The notes under the pieces were generated by a model. It searched no databases and was not told the origin of the DNA. It saw only the letters and a list, made by a program, of their open reading frames with translations. A DNA stretch of 64,000 nucleotides from the NCBI GenBank assembly GCA_002245135.1, contig NGBS01000300.1, positions 124,001 to 188,000 of the forward strand, given 5' to 3'. Source of the DNA: Proteromonas lacertae (Eukaryota > Sar > Bigyra > Opalinata > Proteromonadidae). Positions 45,383 through 57,136 of the stretch are shown in pieces. Position 1 is the first letter of the stretch; the number at the start of each line of letters is the position of its first letter. The position numbers and the translations under genes are program-made.

Positions 45383-47145
45383 CTAAATATGGTTTATCAT
45401 AATTTTATGGATTATATTATTGTTTTTAAGATCAATTTTGAATCTAAAATATTTGTAGAATCCTTCTAAACCATCATGTATAGAGCTAATAAAGCATGGA
45501 GGATTATGTATTTTATGAATAGACAAATGAACCTGTAAATGATTGTTTTGTTCTATAATACATAATATTAGCTTAGAAGTTTATACTACTAAATAACACA
45601 TTTCTAATATCTATTGTTTGAATATATTTACATAAATAACTTTAAATTTATCATTTATTAACTTTCTATCATTCTTCTTCACTTTCTTACTAGAAGATCC
45701 AATTATTATACCAGCATTCTAAAAATATAAATATTTATAATAATATATATATATATATATACAATTGCTTGTTAATAGATATACAATTAGATATGATTCA
45801 ATCACATTTGTTAACTTCTTATACACTATAAACATTTTTTTATCATTGAATAAAATATATATTTCTGAACCAATTCCACTTAATGGATTTACCCATTTTC
45901 CTGTTGTTATATCAATAATTGTACCTACTAAATCATCTTCTGATCTATAACTGTATAACCTAATTAAAACATTTCTTGATGCATTTATATATGACATATT
46001 GTTTGTTAGTGAAGATAAATATCCAAATTCTAAATACATTGTTCCAGCTTCAGCAACTGAAATTATATCACTTTTATCAACTTGCAATGTTAATAGATTT
46101 ATTTTACCATGTGGAATCATTGTTGAAGTATTAAAAGCAAACATCATTCCATCAGCTAAGTCAATTGCTTTATTCAAAAGACAATTGTTGTATTTTACAA
46201 AACTTGTTGAATTTAAAATTAATAACGTATGAGCAGAAAGTAGACCACCTATTATTCTGATGGTAGTTTCAAATATTGACACATTTCTATCTGATATTAA
46301 CTTATCACTATTAGTAATATAAATCAAATACATAAATATTATAATAATATAAGACAATATTAGCTAATTTGTAAAATTCCTCATATTCTCCAATAACTGC
46401 AAATGTATCTAACATATCAATTAATGAAGTGATTTTGAATGGAGTTAATAGAAAATCATGTGGTTTACAGTTAATTCGATGTATTTCATTATGAGGAAAA
46501 CCATATTTCATATAGGAATTATATGATTTCATAAACATCCTTTTTATCTCAGTTTTTATTATTTCTCTTTCCAACAATGTTATATCAGTAATATTTTCTA
46601 ATAATGGTGTATTGTTATTGTTAGTTAGATTATCTTTAATGGAATAGTTCGAGTAACAAAACTTTACTACATATTCACTTACATTTATTCTTATAACGTC
46701 CAATATATAATTGCTTTGATGAATTTTTATTATTTATATAATACTTACAGCGCATATATTGCACCTATATAATAAATAAAAAAATAGAAATACAATAACA
46801 GAATGAAATCTTCCAGTATATCTTTCTGTCTCCAAATACTTATTATTTGTGTAAAAAGTTTCAGTTAGTGATGCATAATCTGTACATATGTTATCTACAT
46901 ATGGCTCATAGAGTGACACAAATGTAATTGAAATGTGCAACCGAAAGGATATCTACTGACATATTGTGTAATAATACGTTTGTTTCGTTAAATACATAAT
47001 GATATATTGGTAAACCTCCAACATTAATACTTTCATTTTTATGATACTTTATATCTTCAGTAGTTTGATGATAATTATAGTAATTTAATCCTCCATTTGA
47101 AAATATTTCTCCAAATAACAACAACAACACTATAATTTCCAACAT
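45383..47145 (-). pseudogene. Decayed EDEM-like (GH47) gene with truncated catalytic domain
   Basis: It begins with a signal peptide (MLEIIVLLLLFGEIFS). GH47/EDEM motifs follow: MKYGFPHNEIHRINC, SLIDMLDTFAVIGEYEEF, SIFETTIRIIGGLLSAH, FNTSTMIPHGKINL and TGKWVNPLSGIGSEI. After that the reading passes directly to a protease-associated-like NAGIIIGSS segment. The last half of the GH47 barrel is therefore missing. A +1 step is needed near 46915, and no intron joins the frames cleanly near 46330 and 45770. EDEM proteins trim mannose on misfolded glycoproteins in the ER; this copy can hardly do so. Confidence 0.6.
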
Positions 47146-47527
47146 AAAACAATTATGTTGTTTTTTTCGATGAACCAATATACTTTTGTTAATAAAATAC
47201 AACAGATATATTTAATAGTGTTGCATTCTAGTGTATCTAGTTTCCTTAAAGCTTGTACTTATGAATTAGTATATTTTTCAATTCAAAATAAAACTAAACC
47301 AGATTAAATAGAAAAAATAATACACAACACAATATTTTGAAAAGTATTTTTAGAAGTAAATCATGGCTGTTCTTTTAACTCTACTAATGTATAATTTCTA
47401 AAAAACTAGATATTTCTTTCATTTAGCAAAGCCTGATATTTTAAACGATATTATAAAACTGTTAGATAATTAATTAGCTTTCTAATCAATCATTTAAGAA
47501 TTGAATATCAAGTTTTGGCTCGAGTAT
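47146..47527. other. Divergent intergenic region
   Basis: AT-rich, with no supported frame or RNA. It separates the EDEM-like relic from the DUF3431 gene. Confidence 0.5.
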
Positions 47528-48394
47528 ATGTATGTGATTTTATTATGCTTGACTGTTGCAATTACATCGTTGTATATGGTATTGTCAATGGAAGATCCAT
47601 CCTTTCCTAAAGGACCAATTAGAACGCCAAGACCAATACCTTCTTATTCTCATATTCTTCTTGTGTATATGACATGTGGTGAACCGTATTATCCTCCACC
47701 AGAATTGCAAATTCCAAGTATTGAAATAAAGTGTGACAGACAATTCAACTTTTATCAATGCCATGAAACCGGGCCATACCTAAAATTTATCATAGATCAT
47801 TATGAAAATCCAATTGCTGATATTTATATATTTATACATGGACATGAGACATCTTGGCATTATCCATCACCTGTTACTGAAGCTATAGATACATTAGTTC
47901 GTTCTAAATATGTAGAAGAAAATACATTTGGAGGATTTGAATGTTTTTGGAACTATGTACCAGCGATTATCCAAACAAATCCAATTGTGAATGAATTATA
48001 TAATTATTTTTTCTCTGGTACATCAATAAATGTAAATCCACAAGCTTATTGGTCTTATCCTTGTTGTGGTACATTTTTTGTGCATTCAAAAAGTTTAAAA
48101 CTAAGAAAAATCGATGAATATAAATCATGGTTTTCAAGAATTCAGACTTGGAGTAGAAAATTTGGTAATACTCATCCAGATAAAGATCCAGCTGTGTATT
48201 GTGGAAGAATTTTTGAAGGTTTATGGAATGTTATATTAGCCAATGTTACTTATGTGAAAGTTCCTCCATTCTGCAATGAATTACAAACAAATCCTCCGCT
48301 AATTGAATCTAATGATACAGATGTACAGCAGCAGAATTATTTTGATGGAAATGATGGTGATGTTGCTGATTTCAACGAAAACAATGCCAATTAG
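47528..48394 (+). CDS. Type II membrane protein with DUF3431-like lumenal domain
   Basis: An intronless frame of 288 residues. The first ATG directly precedes a membrane anchor (YVILLCLTVAITSLYMVLS). The lumenal part shows the DUF3431 pattern: NFYQCHETGPYLKFIIDHY, then IADIYIFIHGHETSWHYPSP, later paired cysteines, and WSRKFGNTHPDKDPAVYCGR. DUF3431 proteins are glycosyltransferase-like and act in the secretory pathway in fungi and protists; their substrates are largely unknown. The acidic asparagine-rich tail is low-complexity. One extracellular N-glycosylation-type site (NVT) is visible. Confidence 0.65.
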   Translation: MYVILLCLTVAITSLYMVLSMEDPSFPKGPIRTPRPIPSYSHILLVYMTCGEPYYPPPELQIPSIEIKCDRQFNFYQCHETGPYLKFIIDHYENPIADIYIFIHGHETSWHYPSPVTEAIDTLVRSKYVEENTFGGFECFWNYVPAIIQTNPIVNELYNYFFSGTSINVNPQAYWSYPCCGTFFVHSKSLKLRKIDEYKSWFSRIQTWSRKFGNTHPDKDPAVYCGRIFEGLWNVILANVTYVKVPPFCNELQTNPPLIESNDTDVQQQNYFDGNDGDVADFNENNAN

Positions 48395-48538
48395 TTTAAA
48401 ACTTTACTATTTATTTATATTATGTGTTGAATCTGTTGAATATATATTAGTTATGTATTTTGATGATCAATTAATAATTTAAAAAAGAAATAAAAATAAT
48501 ATAAAACGAATATATTTTTGGAAAATACATATTCAAAG

Positions 48539-48919
48539 TGAGCTAATTATCACTAAATATTTCATAACTATCGATATATCGCATTTATCTTTAACATCAG
48601 TAATTAAATATGTTACTACACTTGATTTATTCTTCAAAGCTGTCGAAAAGAATCCGCAGTATATCAATGGCAATGTGTTAAAAGAAGCATTAACAGTTTG
48701 GATGTAAAAGAATGGTTTAAGATTAAAAGCATTGCTCAGAACATCATTAACTTTTGTGAACATAAGATTAAGTATAATCGATACAGCATCAGTCCCAGTT
48801 TATTATCATTATCATCAGTAATCAGATATGTTACTACTCTTGATTTATTCTTCAAAGCTGCCGAAAAGAATCCACAGTATTTCAATGGCAATGTGTTAAA
48901 AGAAATTGATGAAGCATAA
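48539..48919 (+). pseudogene. Gene relic with a tandem-duplicated segment
   Basis: Two copies of one coding segment lie about 227 nt apart. Each reads SVI[K/R]YVTTLDLFFKA[V/A], then EKNPQY, then NGNVLKE. The DNA is nearly identical (for example around 48610-48675 and 48836-48902). Between them the frame shifts, and neither copy has a convincing start or splice context. It looks like a partly duplicated fragment of a lost gene; the parent is not in this window. Confidence 0.5.
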
Positions 48920-49579
48920 TTAATCAGTCCTTATTCAGCTGGTGAGAATCTTAATAGTAAACTGGGAATAATGATAGTTATCAAAATAACAATATTTAAT
49001 AATTTTCTATCACTTATTTTTTGTGAATAGTTAAATATTACAGGATTAACCTTATTTAATATAGTATAATTATCAGCTTTAAAAAGGTTTCATTAAAAAC
49101 TAATATGACAGTAGAGGGTTTGGTAGTGAGTTATATTCAAATATAATCTTATATAGGCAAATAAGCTATTTTTTATAAAGTTTCCGCCTTATATATATGA
49201 AAAACATTTTGCTTCATTCAATATTTTTTTTGTTTCAATCGTTACTGCAGACAAAAATGCATCAGCTGAGATAAATAAGATGTGAAAAAATTGATGTTAA
49301 GGTAATTAAAAATGAAAAAATAAAAATTGAGTTAAAGCCTCTTTCAAGCATACTTTTTCAATTTCAATATAAGTATAGAGAAATTAAAATTATTATGTTC
49401 TATTCATTTTAAAACCTTAATTTCGTTTTCTACTATTGCCATTGACGTTTAATTTATAGTATAAACAAACAATTTTAGATATATAACTGATTAACCAGAA
49501 CAATACAGCCAACGTAACTTATTTGAAAAACTAAGTGTATATTTGTAATATTTAGGGGCTCATAGTTACGTTTATAGCT
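48920..49579. other. Gene-free AT-rich region
   Basis: I see no frame, RNA or repeat that I can support. It lies between two gene relics and may itself be decayed sequence. Confidence 0.5.
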
Positions 49580-49816
49580 TCAACGTAATCTAGGACCCAT
49601 TAATCTCTCAACGGCATACAACAACAATCCTTTCTTGATATCTTTGATAAAATAGTCAATATTAAAGAATTCAATGTTCTGCATCTTTTCAATATCCAAG
49701 AAGTTGATTCTCGCAGCTAAGACAAGCAACACATAATAACCACAGCTATTGTCCTTACCCTGAATCAGCTTTGATTCATGATACTTCACTTTAAGATCAT
49801 ATTCTTCACTACTCAT
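49580..49816 (-). pseudogene. C-terminal fragment resembling a Ulp1/C48-type cysteine protease
   Basis: A 78-codon frame with an ATG contains KDNSCGYYVLLVLAARINF. This resembles the catalytic-cysteine segment of Ulp1/SENP proteases (typically GxDCGxY). The histidine and aspartate segments that should precede it are absent upstream. It is best read as a relic, perhaps of a SUMO-protease or transposon-associated C48 gene; the assignment is weak. Confidence 0.35.
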
Positions 49817-50341
49817 TGCAAAAATTGATGAGATTGTATAAAAGATTTTACTTCTTTCTTTAGAATTATTTCTAAACTAACTTTGAACATCATGAATATC
49901 ATATTAGTTTTGATTGAATCATTCTGCAATATAAACTCCCACATACGGGGATTTCTGCCATACGGAAAAGAACAAATGTAATTAATTGGTTATATTTAAA
50001 TATCATCCTAATATAAACCAATTCACTATATAAGTCTACTTAGAAAGTTTTTTTTTCTAATTCTGTAAATACTTGTATATCTTTGAGGGTTTTATATACT
50101 TTTTAATGATTTAATTCTGTGTATGATAATTAGCTCATATAAAAATCATTAAAAATTCAATCAACCAATAAATTTCCCAACACATTACATTTTTCTGTTT
50201 TTCTTTAGCATAATCAAGTTATTGAATAAATAAAACAATTATTGTATATTTATAAAACATACTACCTAAAATTGTGTATATTATTCCCAATTAAACAAAA
50301 CATAATTAAACAATTATATTAATTACATTTATAGTTTATAA
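49817..50341. other. Gene-free AT-rich region
   Basis: No coding frame or RNA is supported here. Together with 48920-49579 it makes the least gene-dense part of the window. Confidence 0.5.
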
Positions 50342-52121
50342 TTAAAACAAATCACCATCATTTCCCTCTATTGTGTTACTAAATAATCCATTGGATGAAG
50401 TAATCTGCAATTCCTCTTTTCTAACTATCTCTTTATACTTTTTTATGTTACACAGATATTCATCTTCAGTTATATTACTTACTTTACTCACATCCAAACT
50501 TTGAATGAAACCAATAGCAGATTTTAAATTAGCCAATGAATAACCTTCTCTAAATAAATATAAATATAAGATATATATATATACCCACCACTTAAAGCAA
50601 ATGGATTTCTATATTTCTCAATATAAGAGATTGTACTAGTAATATAAGGTAATTGACTGTGTATAATGGTATATAAAAACAAAGGATAAAAATCATCAGC
50701 ACCAACATCTGATTTAGTTTTCTGTATTGATTCTATACACATATTCATTGTATTGGATATTACTTTAGCTTTACATTTTGGTGTAAGATAATGGTTTACT
50801 TTTTTAATGAATTCAATTGCATCACTAATCTGTTCTAAATCTGTTTTCTTTGTATCTATATCAAAATGTTTATATTCTAAAAACTGATGTACTTTCATCT
50901 TTATTAAAAGATCATTATCTTGGTTTCTATCTTCTATTTCTGAACCAAAACACAATCTACCAATTACATTCATAATAATCTCTTCTAATGCTTCAAGAAA
51001 GTGAGGAATTGAGTCACTGTTCCTATCTAAAATAGAAGAAGATATAAAATGTTTAGAAGACAAAAATGATTGGTAGGATGATTCCATAAACTCTCTCAGT
51101 TTTTGTGGATTAAGAGAATTGTCTGTTGGTTGACCTAAACTAATAGGTAATAAGATATCTATAAGTTGTTGTTTGAAATCACAATACCATGATTTATTCC
51201 TTTTATCTAATATTATATTTAAACAATCAATGGTAGGTTGAGCATAATAAAGTGGCACTATTCAAATTATATATATATATATATATTATATACTATTATT
51301 CTGTATATTTTGTAAATATTGAGTTGATCTATCATATATTCCACCATCTACTGTGTTCAAACCATCAATTTTAATATCATCAATCATTCTATCAATAATT
51401 AAATCAATAGAATTTGATAATAATTGTGGTAAAATATCACATTTCTTTGGTAAGGTTGGTAATTGAGGTAAATTATAAAAAGCATCTCTTAATAACCACA
51501 TTGGTAAACCTAATCGTTGATATTCTACAGTAAAACTCTGATAAGTAACCATTACTGGCGGTAATAATTGTAAATCTTTGGAGTGTTTATTTGATATAAT
51601 TTCTACCTCTTTCTTTGCAACATCAAAATATTGTGTTTTCTTTAAATATGTAAAACAGACTTGTAGCTGTTCTTGCAATATATTGATTTTATCGTTTTTT
51701 TCTTTTAATGTTTCTGTCAGTCTTGTAATATGGGTTTTAAGTGATTCTTTTTCTTGTTTAATTTCAGATGCTAATGATAAACCTTCCTAAATTTAACATA
51801 AATCATATAAAACATACATTTTCATCTAGTTCATTTGATTTCCATGCAGATAGTCTCTTTGTTTTGGTGATTAGTATATCTTTGTTGGTTGGAGCAGATA
51901 ATGTATCAACTTTTCTCAACAATTCTTGTATTTCTTGTATTTCTTTTTCTTCCAGTATTTGTGCTTGAGATATCTCTGTCTTAAATTCAGAAATCCTTTC
52001 AGAATAATTTGAATCCCGAGATGAATCTGTGAATTCACTTGATAATGATGAAAGCGATTTATTATCTTCTATTTTTTTCTAATAGGTATAGTAGAACGAT
52101 AAAAAATACTTTGCCTTCCAT
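50342..52121 (-). CDS. VPS9-domain Rab5-type guanine nucleotide exchange factor
   Basis: Five exons (52121-52110, 52078-51818, 51786-51294, 51257-50585, 50549-50342) encode 548 residues. An N-terminal coiled coil (about residues 20-170) precedes a helical region. The VPS9 domain follows near residues 370-500: GADDFYPLFLYTIIHS, then YIEKYRNPFALSG, EGYSLANLKSAIGFIQSLD. VPS9 domains load GTP on Rab5-family GTPases at early endosomes. The aspartate finger and the SGEAGY-like turn (here SGGEGY, formed across the last splice) are present. No zinc finger or ubiquitin-binding module is seen. Confidence 0.85.
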
Positions 52122-52162
52122 TTCTGCTTGAATAACGGCTTGATTTCAGTTTTTTTAAATCA

Positions 52163-52460
52163 ATGAATTTAGACAATGTAGTGAAGAGTGATAGGGAAGA
52201 ATACAAAAAAGCGTTGGATCGAATCAACAGAGAAGAAACTATCAGGTATTAATCAATCTATTATTAATTTTTTATTTAGAATGCTTACTTATGGAGCTTA
52301 TTATTGTGCTAGAAAGTGTATGAAGAAGTTTGATAGTAATGAATTGTCTGATTATGAAAAATCATGCGGTGAGAATTGCTTTGATAAATACCTTGCTACA
52401 GTAAAGAGAACTTCAAGAAAATTTTCCTTATTATTAGATGAAGATAAAAAATCAGAATAG
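52163..52460 (+). CDS. Small Tim chaperone (Tim8/9/10/13 family)
   Basis: Two exons (52163-52245, 52280-52460) encode 87 residues. The twin Cx3C motif is clear: CARKC and CGENC, 15 residues apart, in the context YYCARKCMKKF and KSCGENCFDKYLATV. Small Tims form hexamers in the mitochondrial intermembrane space and chaperone membrane-protein precursors. Which of the four subunits this is cannot be decided by eye. Its presence argues for a mitochondrion with carrier-type import. Confidence 0.85.
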
Positions 52461-52488
52461 TCTATAATTAACATTATATGTGAGTATT

Positions 52489-52684
52489 ATTTATAATTTT
52501 GTGTATTCTTCATAACTTACTGATAACTATATAAATATAAATGTATGAAAAGATTTAAAAAAACATACTCTATCTGATTTATTCCTATTTATAATTTCGT
52601 ATATTCATCGTAAGTAACAGTAAGCTATAGAAAAATATACATTATATTAAATATTAATAAATATACTCTAGCTGATTGATATTT
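52489..52684. repeat. Imperfect ~98-nt direct repeat
   Basis: The two units begin ATTTATAATTT[T/C] at 52489 and 52587. They share ATTC[T/A]TC.TAA, an AACTAT/AGCTAT segment and TACTCTA[T/G]CTGATT. No coding potential is seen. It lies between the small Tim and AMMECR1 genes. Confidence 0.5.
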
Positions 52685-52720
52685 CTCTGTTTCAATAGAA
52701 TCTAACAAATCTCTATAAGA

Positions 52721-53297
52721 TTATATTTGAATTATCCAATTATACTTTGTTATATCTCTGTTATATCCAGCTTTACGAATTAATGCTTTTACAGTCTGTT
52801 CTTTAGTCCATTTTTGTTCTTCTGCTACTTCTGGTAAGAATGTAGCACTATAATGTCTTCCTTCTTTAAAATTAATAGAAATTCCATGGGTTCCTATTTC
52901 CCAATCATACACATTCGCTGCTTTTTCATATGTATGAAGTATAGAAACTGTACATTGCAACTTAGGAACTTCTGATTCAGAAATTCCACTAAATCTTGGA
53001 TCTTCAAATGCACTAATCTATATTTCGTATATAATATACGCTAGTTTTGCATATCGTTCCATCTGACCAAGTTTTAAAGATGATAAACAACCAATACATC
53101 CTCTTAAATCATAACCTAACATCTTTTTAATTTCCCAAGTTACAAACATTCCTCCACTGATATTAAATAATAAAAATATTGGTATACCATTCAAGATTTG
53201 GATCAAATGGAGGTGTTGGAGGATTAATTCTCTTTAATTTGTTGATAATCACATCAAAACAGTATTTGCACATCTGAGGAGTAACTTTACTCGCCAT
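52721..53297 (-). CDS. AMMECR1: AMMECR1 family protein
   Basis: Three exons (53297-53188, 53156-53042, 53017-52721) encode 173 residues. The signature LRGCIG is intact (GYDLRGCIGCLSSL). QMCKYCFDVI, FVTWE, SAFEDPRFSGI, VYDWEIGTHGI and FLPEVAEEQ-W also follow the family order. AMMECR1 is highly conserved but its biochemical role is not settled. The second intron, 24 nt long, begins GC (GCGTATA...ATATAG). No GT donor at this place keeps the frame. Confidence 0.9.
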
Positions 53298-53408
53298 TAT
53301 GAAAAGATATTTGAAAAAATAGAAAAGTGGTAAAATAGTAAAGTATTTTACATAATTTTGGTAATTCAAAAAAATGAATGATTAGAAACAACGACAAAAA
53401 TAAACAAA

Positions 53409-55260
53409 TTAATAACCAAATGCACTTCTACCACAGCAACCAAATGCAGCACCTTCTGGTCTATCACCAGCTCCACCTCTCAATATTGGTAAATCTTTCA
53501 ACATTCTATAAGTGTGAATACCTCCTGACAGTAAATATGTATCATATCCTTTGTTCTTCAACAACATACACACATTATAAGCTCTAGCTCCTTCTCTACA
53601 CAACACATATATCTTCTCATTCTTAGGAATTTCATTTATTCTACTAAGAATATCACATTGTGGAATAACATGAGCATTGGGTATAAATCCTTCCATCTTT
53701 TCACCTGGATTTCTAACATCTAAAACATAATTCTCTTCAACTTTAGACTATAACAAAATAAAAATAAACATATTAATATATATACCCAATCAGCTAGTTT
53801 AACATCACCATTAATAACATTCGTAGCAATCATTCCTAACACATTCACTACATCTTTAGCACCACCATATTGAGGAGCATAGCACAACTCACTCTCCATT
53901 AAATCTTCCACTGTTCCTTTCATCTGCATTGTTGTTGATATTACATCTATTCTTCTTTCTATTCCTTCATCACCAATTCCACTACAACCCAATATCTTAC
54001 CATCATTTTGGAATAATAATTTCATATGACAAGGTTTACAGCCTGGATAGATATTCAACATGTTGTCCATTATGAATGTATATACAATTATATGGAATAT
54101 TCATCTTCTTACACATCTTTTCAGTTAATCCAGTATTAGCTACTGTCTTTTCAAATAAACCACAAACAGACGTTCCTTGTACTCCTCTAAATGGTCGATT
54201 TCTTCCCATTATATTATCAGCAATTACTCTAGCTTGTCTGTTAGCAGGTCCAGCTAATGGCAATATTGTATTTTTACCTGTAATTACATTCTTAACTTCA
54301 ACAGCATCACCACATGCATATATATTTGGATCAGATGTTCTCATAAATTCATCGACTTTAATTCCTTTATTTTCACCGATTTCTAAACCAGCTTCTACGG
54401 CTAATTGTATTCTAGGTTTTACACCTAATGCTAATATCACCAAATCACTTTTTATCTCTTTTCCACTCTTTGTTATAACGGATAAATTCTCTTTTGCAGT
54501 TGGATCATTTTTGTTATTTTGAACAATTTTAGATAAGCCATCACCTAATACTAAATTAACACCATTACTTCTTAAGGAATGCTGTAAGATTGAAGCCATT
54601 TCTATATCTATATTTGGCATAACTTGATCTAGCATTTCTACAATTGTTACATCTAAACCTCTTTTCTTTAAATTTTCTGCAACTTCTAAACCGATAAATC
54701 CACCACCAACTATTGTTGCTTTTTTGATATAATTGTTCCAAATCCATCCTCTTATCATTCTAGCATCTGGAATTGAACCACAACCAAATACTCCTGGTAG
54801 ATTGATTCCTTCAACTGGTGGTCTTACTGGTTCAGCTCCTGGTGATAATACTAATGCATCATACTTAGCTTTTTCAGTTGTGCCTTTTTTTAAGTCTTTA
54901 TATTCGATTTCTTTTTCTTTTCTGAAGATCTTTGTTACTTCACAACAAGATTTTATACCGATTTGGAATTTATGATCAAATGTTGTTGGATTAACTACTA
55001 ATAACTTCTTTTCATCTATTAAATTGTGAATTACAATGAATACTATTAATAACATTACCAATATAATAGGGTAAACCACAATTGGCAAATGCTACATAAG
55101 GCCCTTTTTCAAATATCGTTATTTCAGCATCTAGAAAAAATAACTGTGTATTATGAATACCACTGTTTAATCTTCTCAATCTAGCTGCTGTAGAGGCTCC
55201 ACCAGCGACTCCACCAACAACTAACACTCTCTTTGGTATATTTGATAAGTTCTTTAACAT
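53409..55260 (-). CDS. CoA-disulfide reductase (NADH oxidase-like) fused to rhodanese
   Basis: Four exons (55260-55161, 55130-55044, 55015-53786, 53747-53409) encode about 584 residues. The FAD site is VLVVGGVAGG and the redox cysteine lies in FANCGLPYYIG. The NAD site is ATIVGGGFIGLE, and a second FAD motif is YACGDAVEV. The C-terminal rhodanese domain has its cysteine in YVLCREGARAY. Such enzymes reduce CoA disulfides, polysulfide or O2 with NAD(P)H. A +1 step near 54050, just before the conserved YPG.KP motif, interrupts the frame. No targeting leader is seen, so cytosolic action is likely. Confidence 0.9.
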
Positions 55261-55488
55261 ATGTTAGATTCTTTGGTTTTCGGGTCAAAAGAATTTTTGA
55301 AATTTCTAATTGTTTTTTCTTCTTTTATTCATATTAGACTTAGAAATCATTCATTTTTATAGAAGAGCATAGAGTTATTTTAGTGATATCGAAGGAATCA
55401 GTTGAGAAATATTACCGTTTTAAGAAACAGAAATAGTCAAGCCCAACTTGAATTATTCAAAAATAATCGTTTTAATAATTTAATTTGA

Positions 55489-56979
55489 ATGCAGAGTATT
55501 ATCTAAATTGTTTTTTATCATAGAATATCGTTTAATTAAAAAGAAAGGTGAAGGTACCTTTTCAGAAGTTATTAAAGCACAAGTATGATGTTTATTTCTA
55601 TTTGTAGTGTATAAAGAATGGAAAATACTGTGCCATTAAGTGCATGAAGAATGTATTTAAGTCTGTCGAACAAGTTAATAATTTGAGGGAAATACAAGCT
55701 TTAAGAAGATTATCACCTCATCCAAATATAATTTCACTCTACGATGTGCTTTAGTATATATAACATATGATTATATATGTTATTTTATAGCGACCAACCA
55801 ACAGGAAAGCTTGCGTTAGGTGTTTGAATTGATGGAGCATAATCTATACGAATGTATCAGAGGAAAAAAACACCATTTTCCTGAAGAAACAATAAAATTG
55901 TGGATGTATCAAGCAATGAAGGCGTTAGAGCATATGCATAGAAATGGCATATTCCATAGAGATATAAAACCTGAAAATATTCTTATAAAAGATGGAATGG
56001 TGAAATTAGCTGATTTTGGCTCATGCAGAGGAATATTTAGCAAAAAGGTATATTACTATAGAAATTATATTGTTTATATAGCCATATACTGAATATATTT
56101 CTACCAGATGGTACAGAGCACCAGAATGTTTATTAACTGATGGTTATTATAATGAAGAAATGGATATATGGGGAATGGGATGTGTAATATTTGAATTATT
56201 AACATTTGAGCCGTTATTTCCTGGTGCAAATGAAATGGACCAAATAAAACGAATACATTCAGTTTTAGGAACACCACCAACGGCTATATTAGATAAATTC
56301 AAACCTTATTCACACAATGTCAATTTCAACTTCCCTCAACAGAAAGGATGTGGTATAAGAAAGTATTTATCAAGAGTTAGTGAAGAAGCGATTGATTTAA
56401 TAGAAAGAATGTTAACCTATGATCCAGATCAGAGAATAACTGCAAAACAAGTGTTACAACATCCATGGTTTGGTTATTTATATGAGCAAGATATCAGACA
56501 GCAGAATAAGAATGAATATGAGTTGAAAAGATCATCTGAAATTGTAGCATCATCATCAACATCATCATGTACATCATCTCCAAGTCATCATCATAACCAT
56601 AATCATAACACTCATCATCCTAGTAAATGTAATAGTCCAACTAAATTACCAACTATTAGAAATTCAAATCCAACCATTTCAATAGGAGCAAAATCCACTG
56701 TTACTTCATTACCTTCTATTAATTTATCTATGAATAAAACTAATAATACTTCTAGTATGCCATCCATATCTTCTTCAGTTTTCCCTACTATTGCTTCAGT
56801 TGTATAATATCTTATATATATATATATATCTTGTATAGAAACTACAAGCTGCGAATGATTTAAAGTATGATTTAAAGCCAATAACAAAAGAACCTCAGCA
56901 TATGAAAAAGTATTTAAAACCTAAATATTTAAGTCCATATTCACAAAAATTCCTTCAACAACAGAGAATCAAACAATAA
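55489..56979 (+). CDS. MOK: MOK-type kinase of the MAK/ICK/MOK family
   Basis: Six exons (55489-55495, 55524-55582, 55608-55753, 55791-56047, 56082-56801, 56839-56979) encode about 442 residues. The kinase has [23 protein letters not shown] and [19 protein letters not shown], the last being the DFGSCR pattern typical of MOK (RAGE-1). The activation loop [13 protein letters not shown] keeps the TxY. One extra G near 55819 forces a +1 step before [12 protein letters not shown]. The C-terminus is S-, H- and N-rich. MAK-family kinases regulate cilia length and transport, so a ciliated stage is inferred. Confidence 0.88.
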
Positions 56980-57136
56980 ACAATCTACTTTTTTCTTCAT
57001 GTTTATCTTCTTGTCGTTTAGTTGTAGGCAATTTATTAAATAAGTATTTCATTTAATATTATATATTTCTATTTGCATTTTTATTTACAATTACGGTGAT
57101 TTTGAAATTTTTAAAAATTGATTCGTTACAGATTTT

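Noticed and set aside
46930-46960. ATATCCTTT on the coding strand of the EDEM-like relic as another U12 donor
   Set aside because: The following 50 bases are much richer in GC than any intron here, no branch motif precedes the possible AG, and coding-like text continues through it with one frame step.
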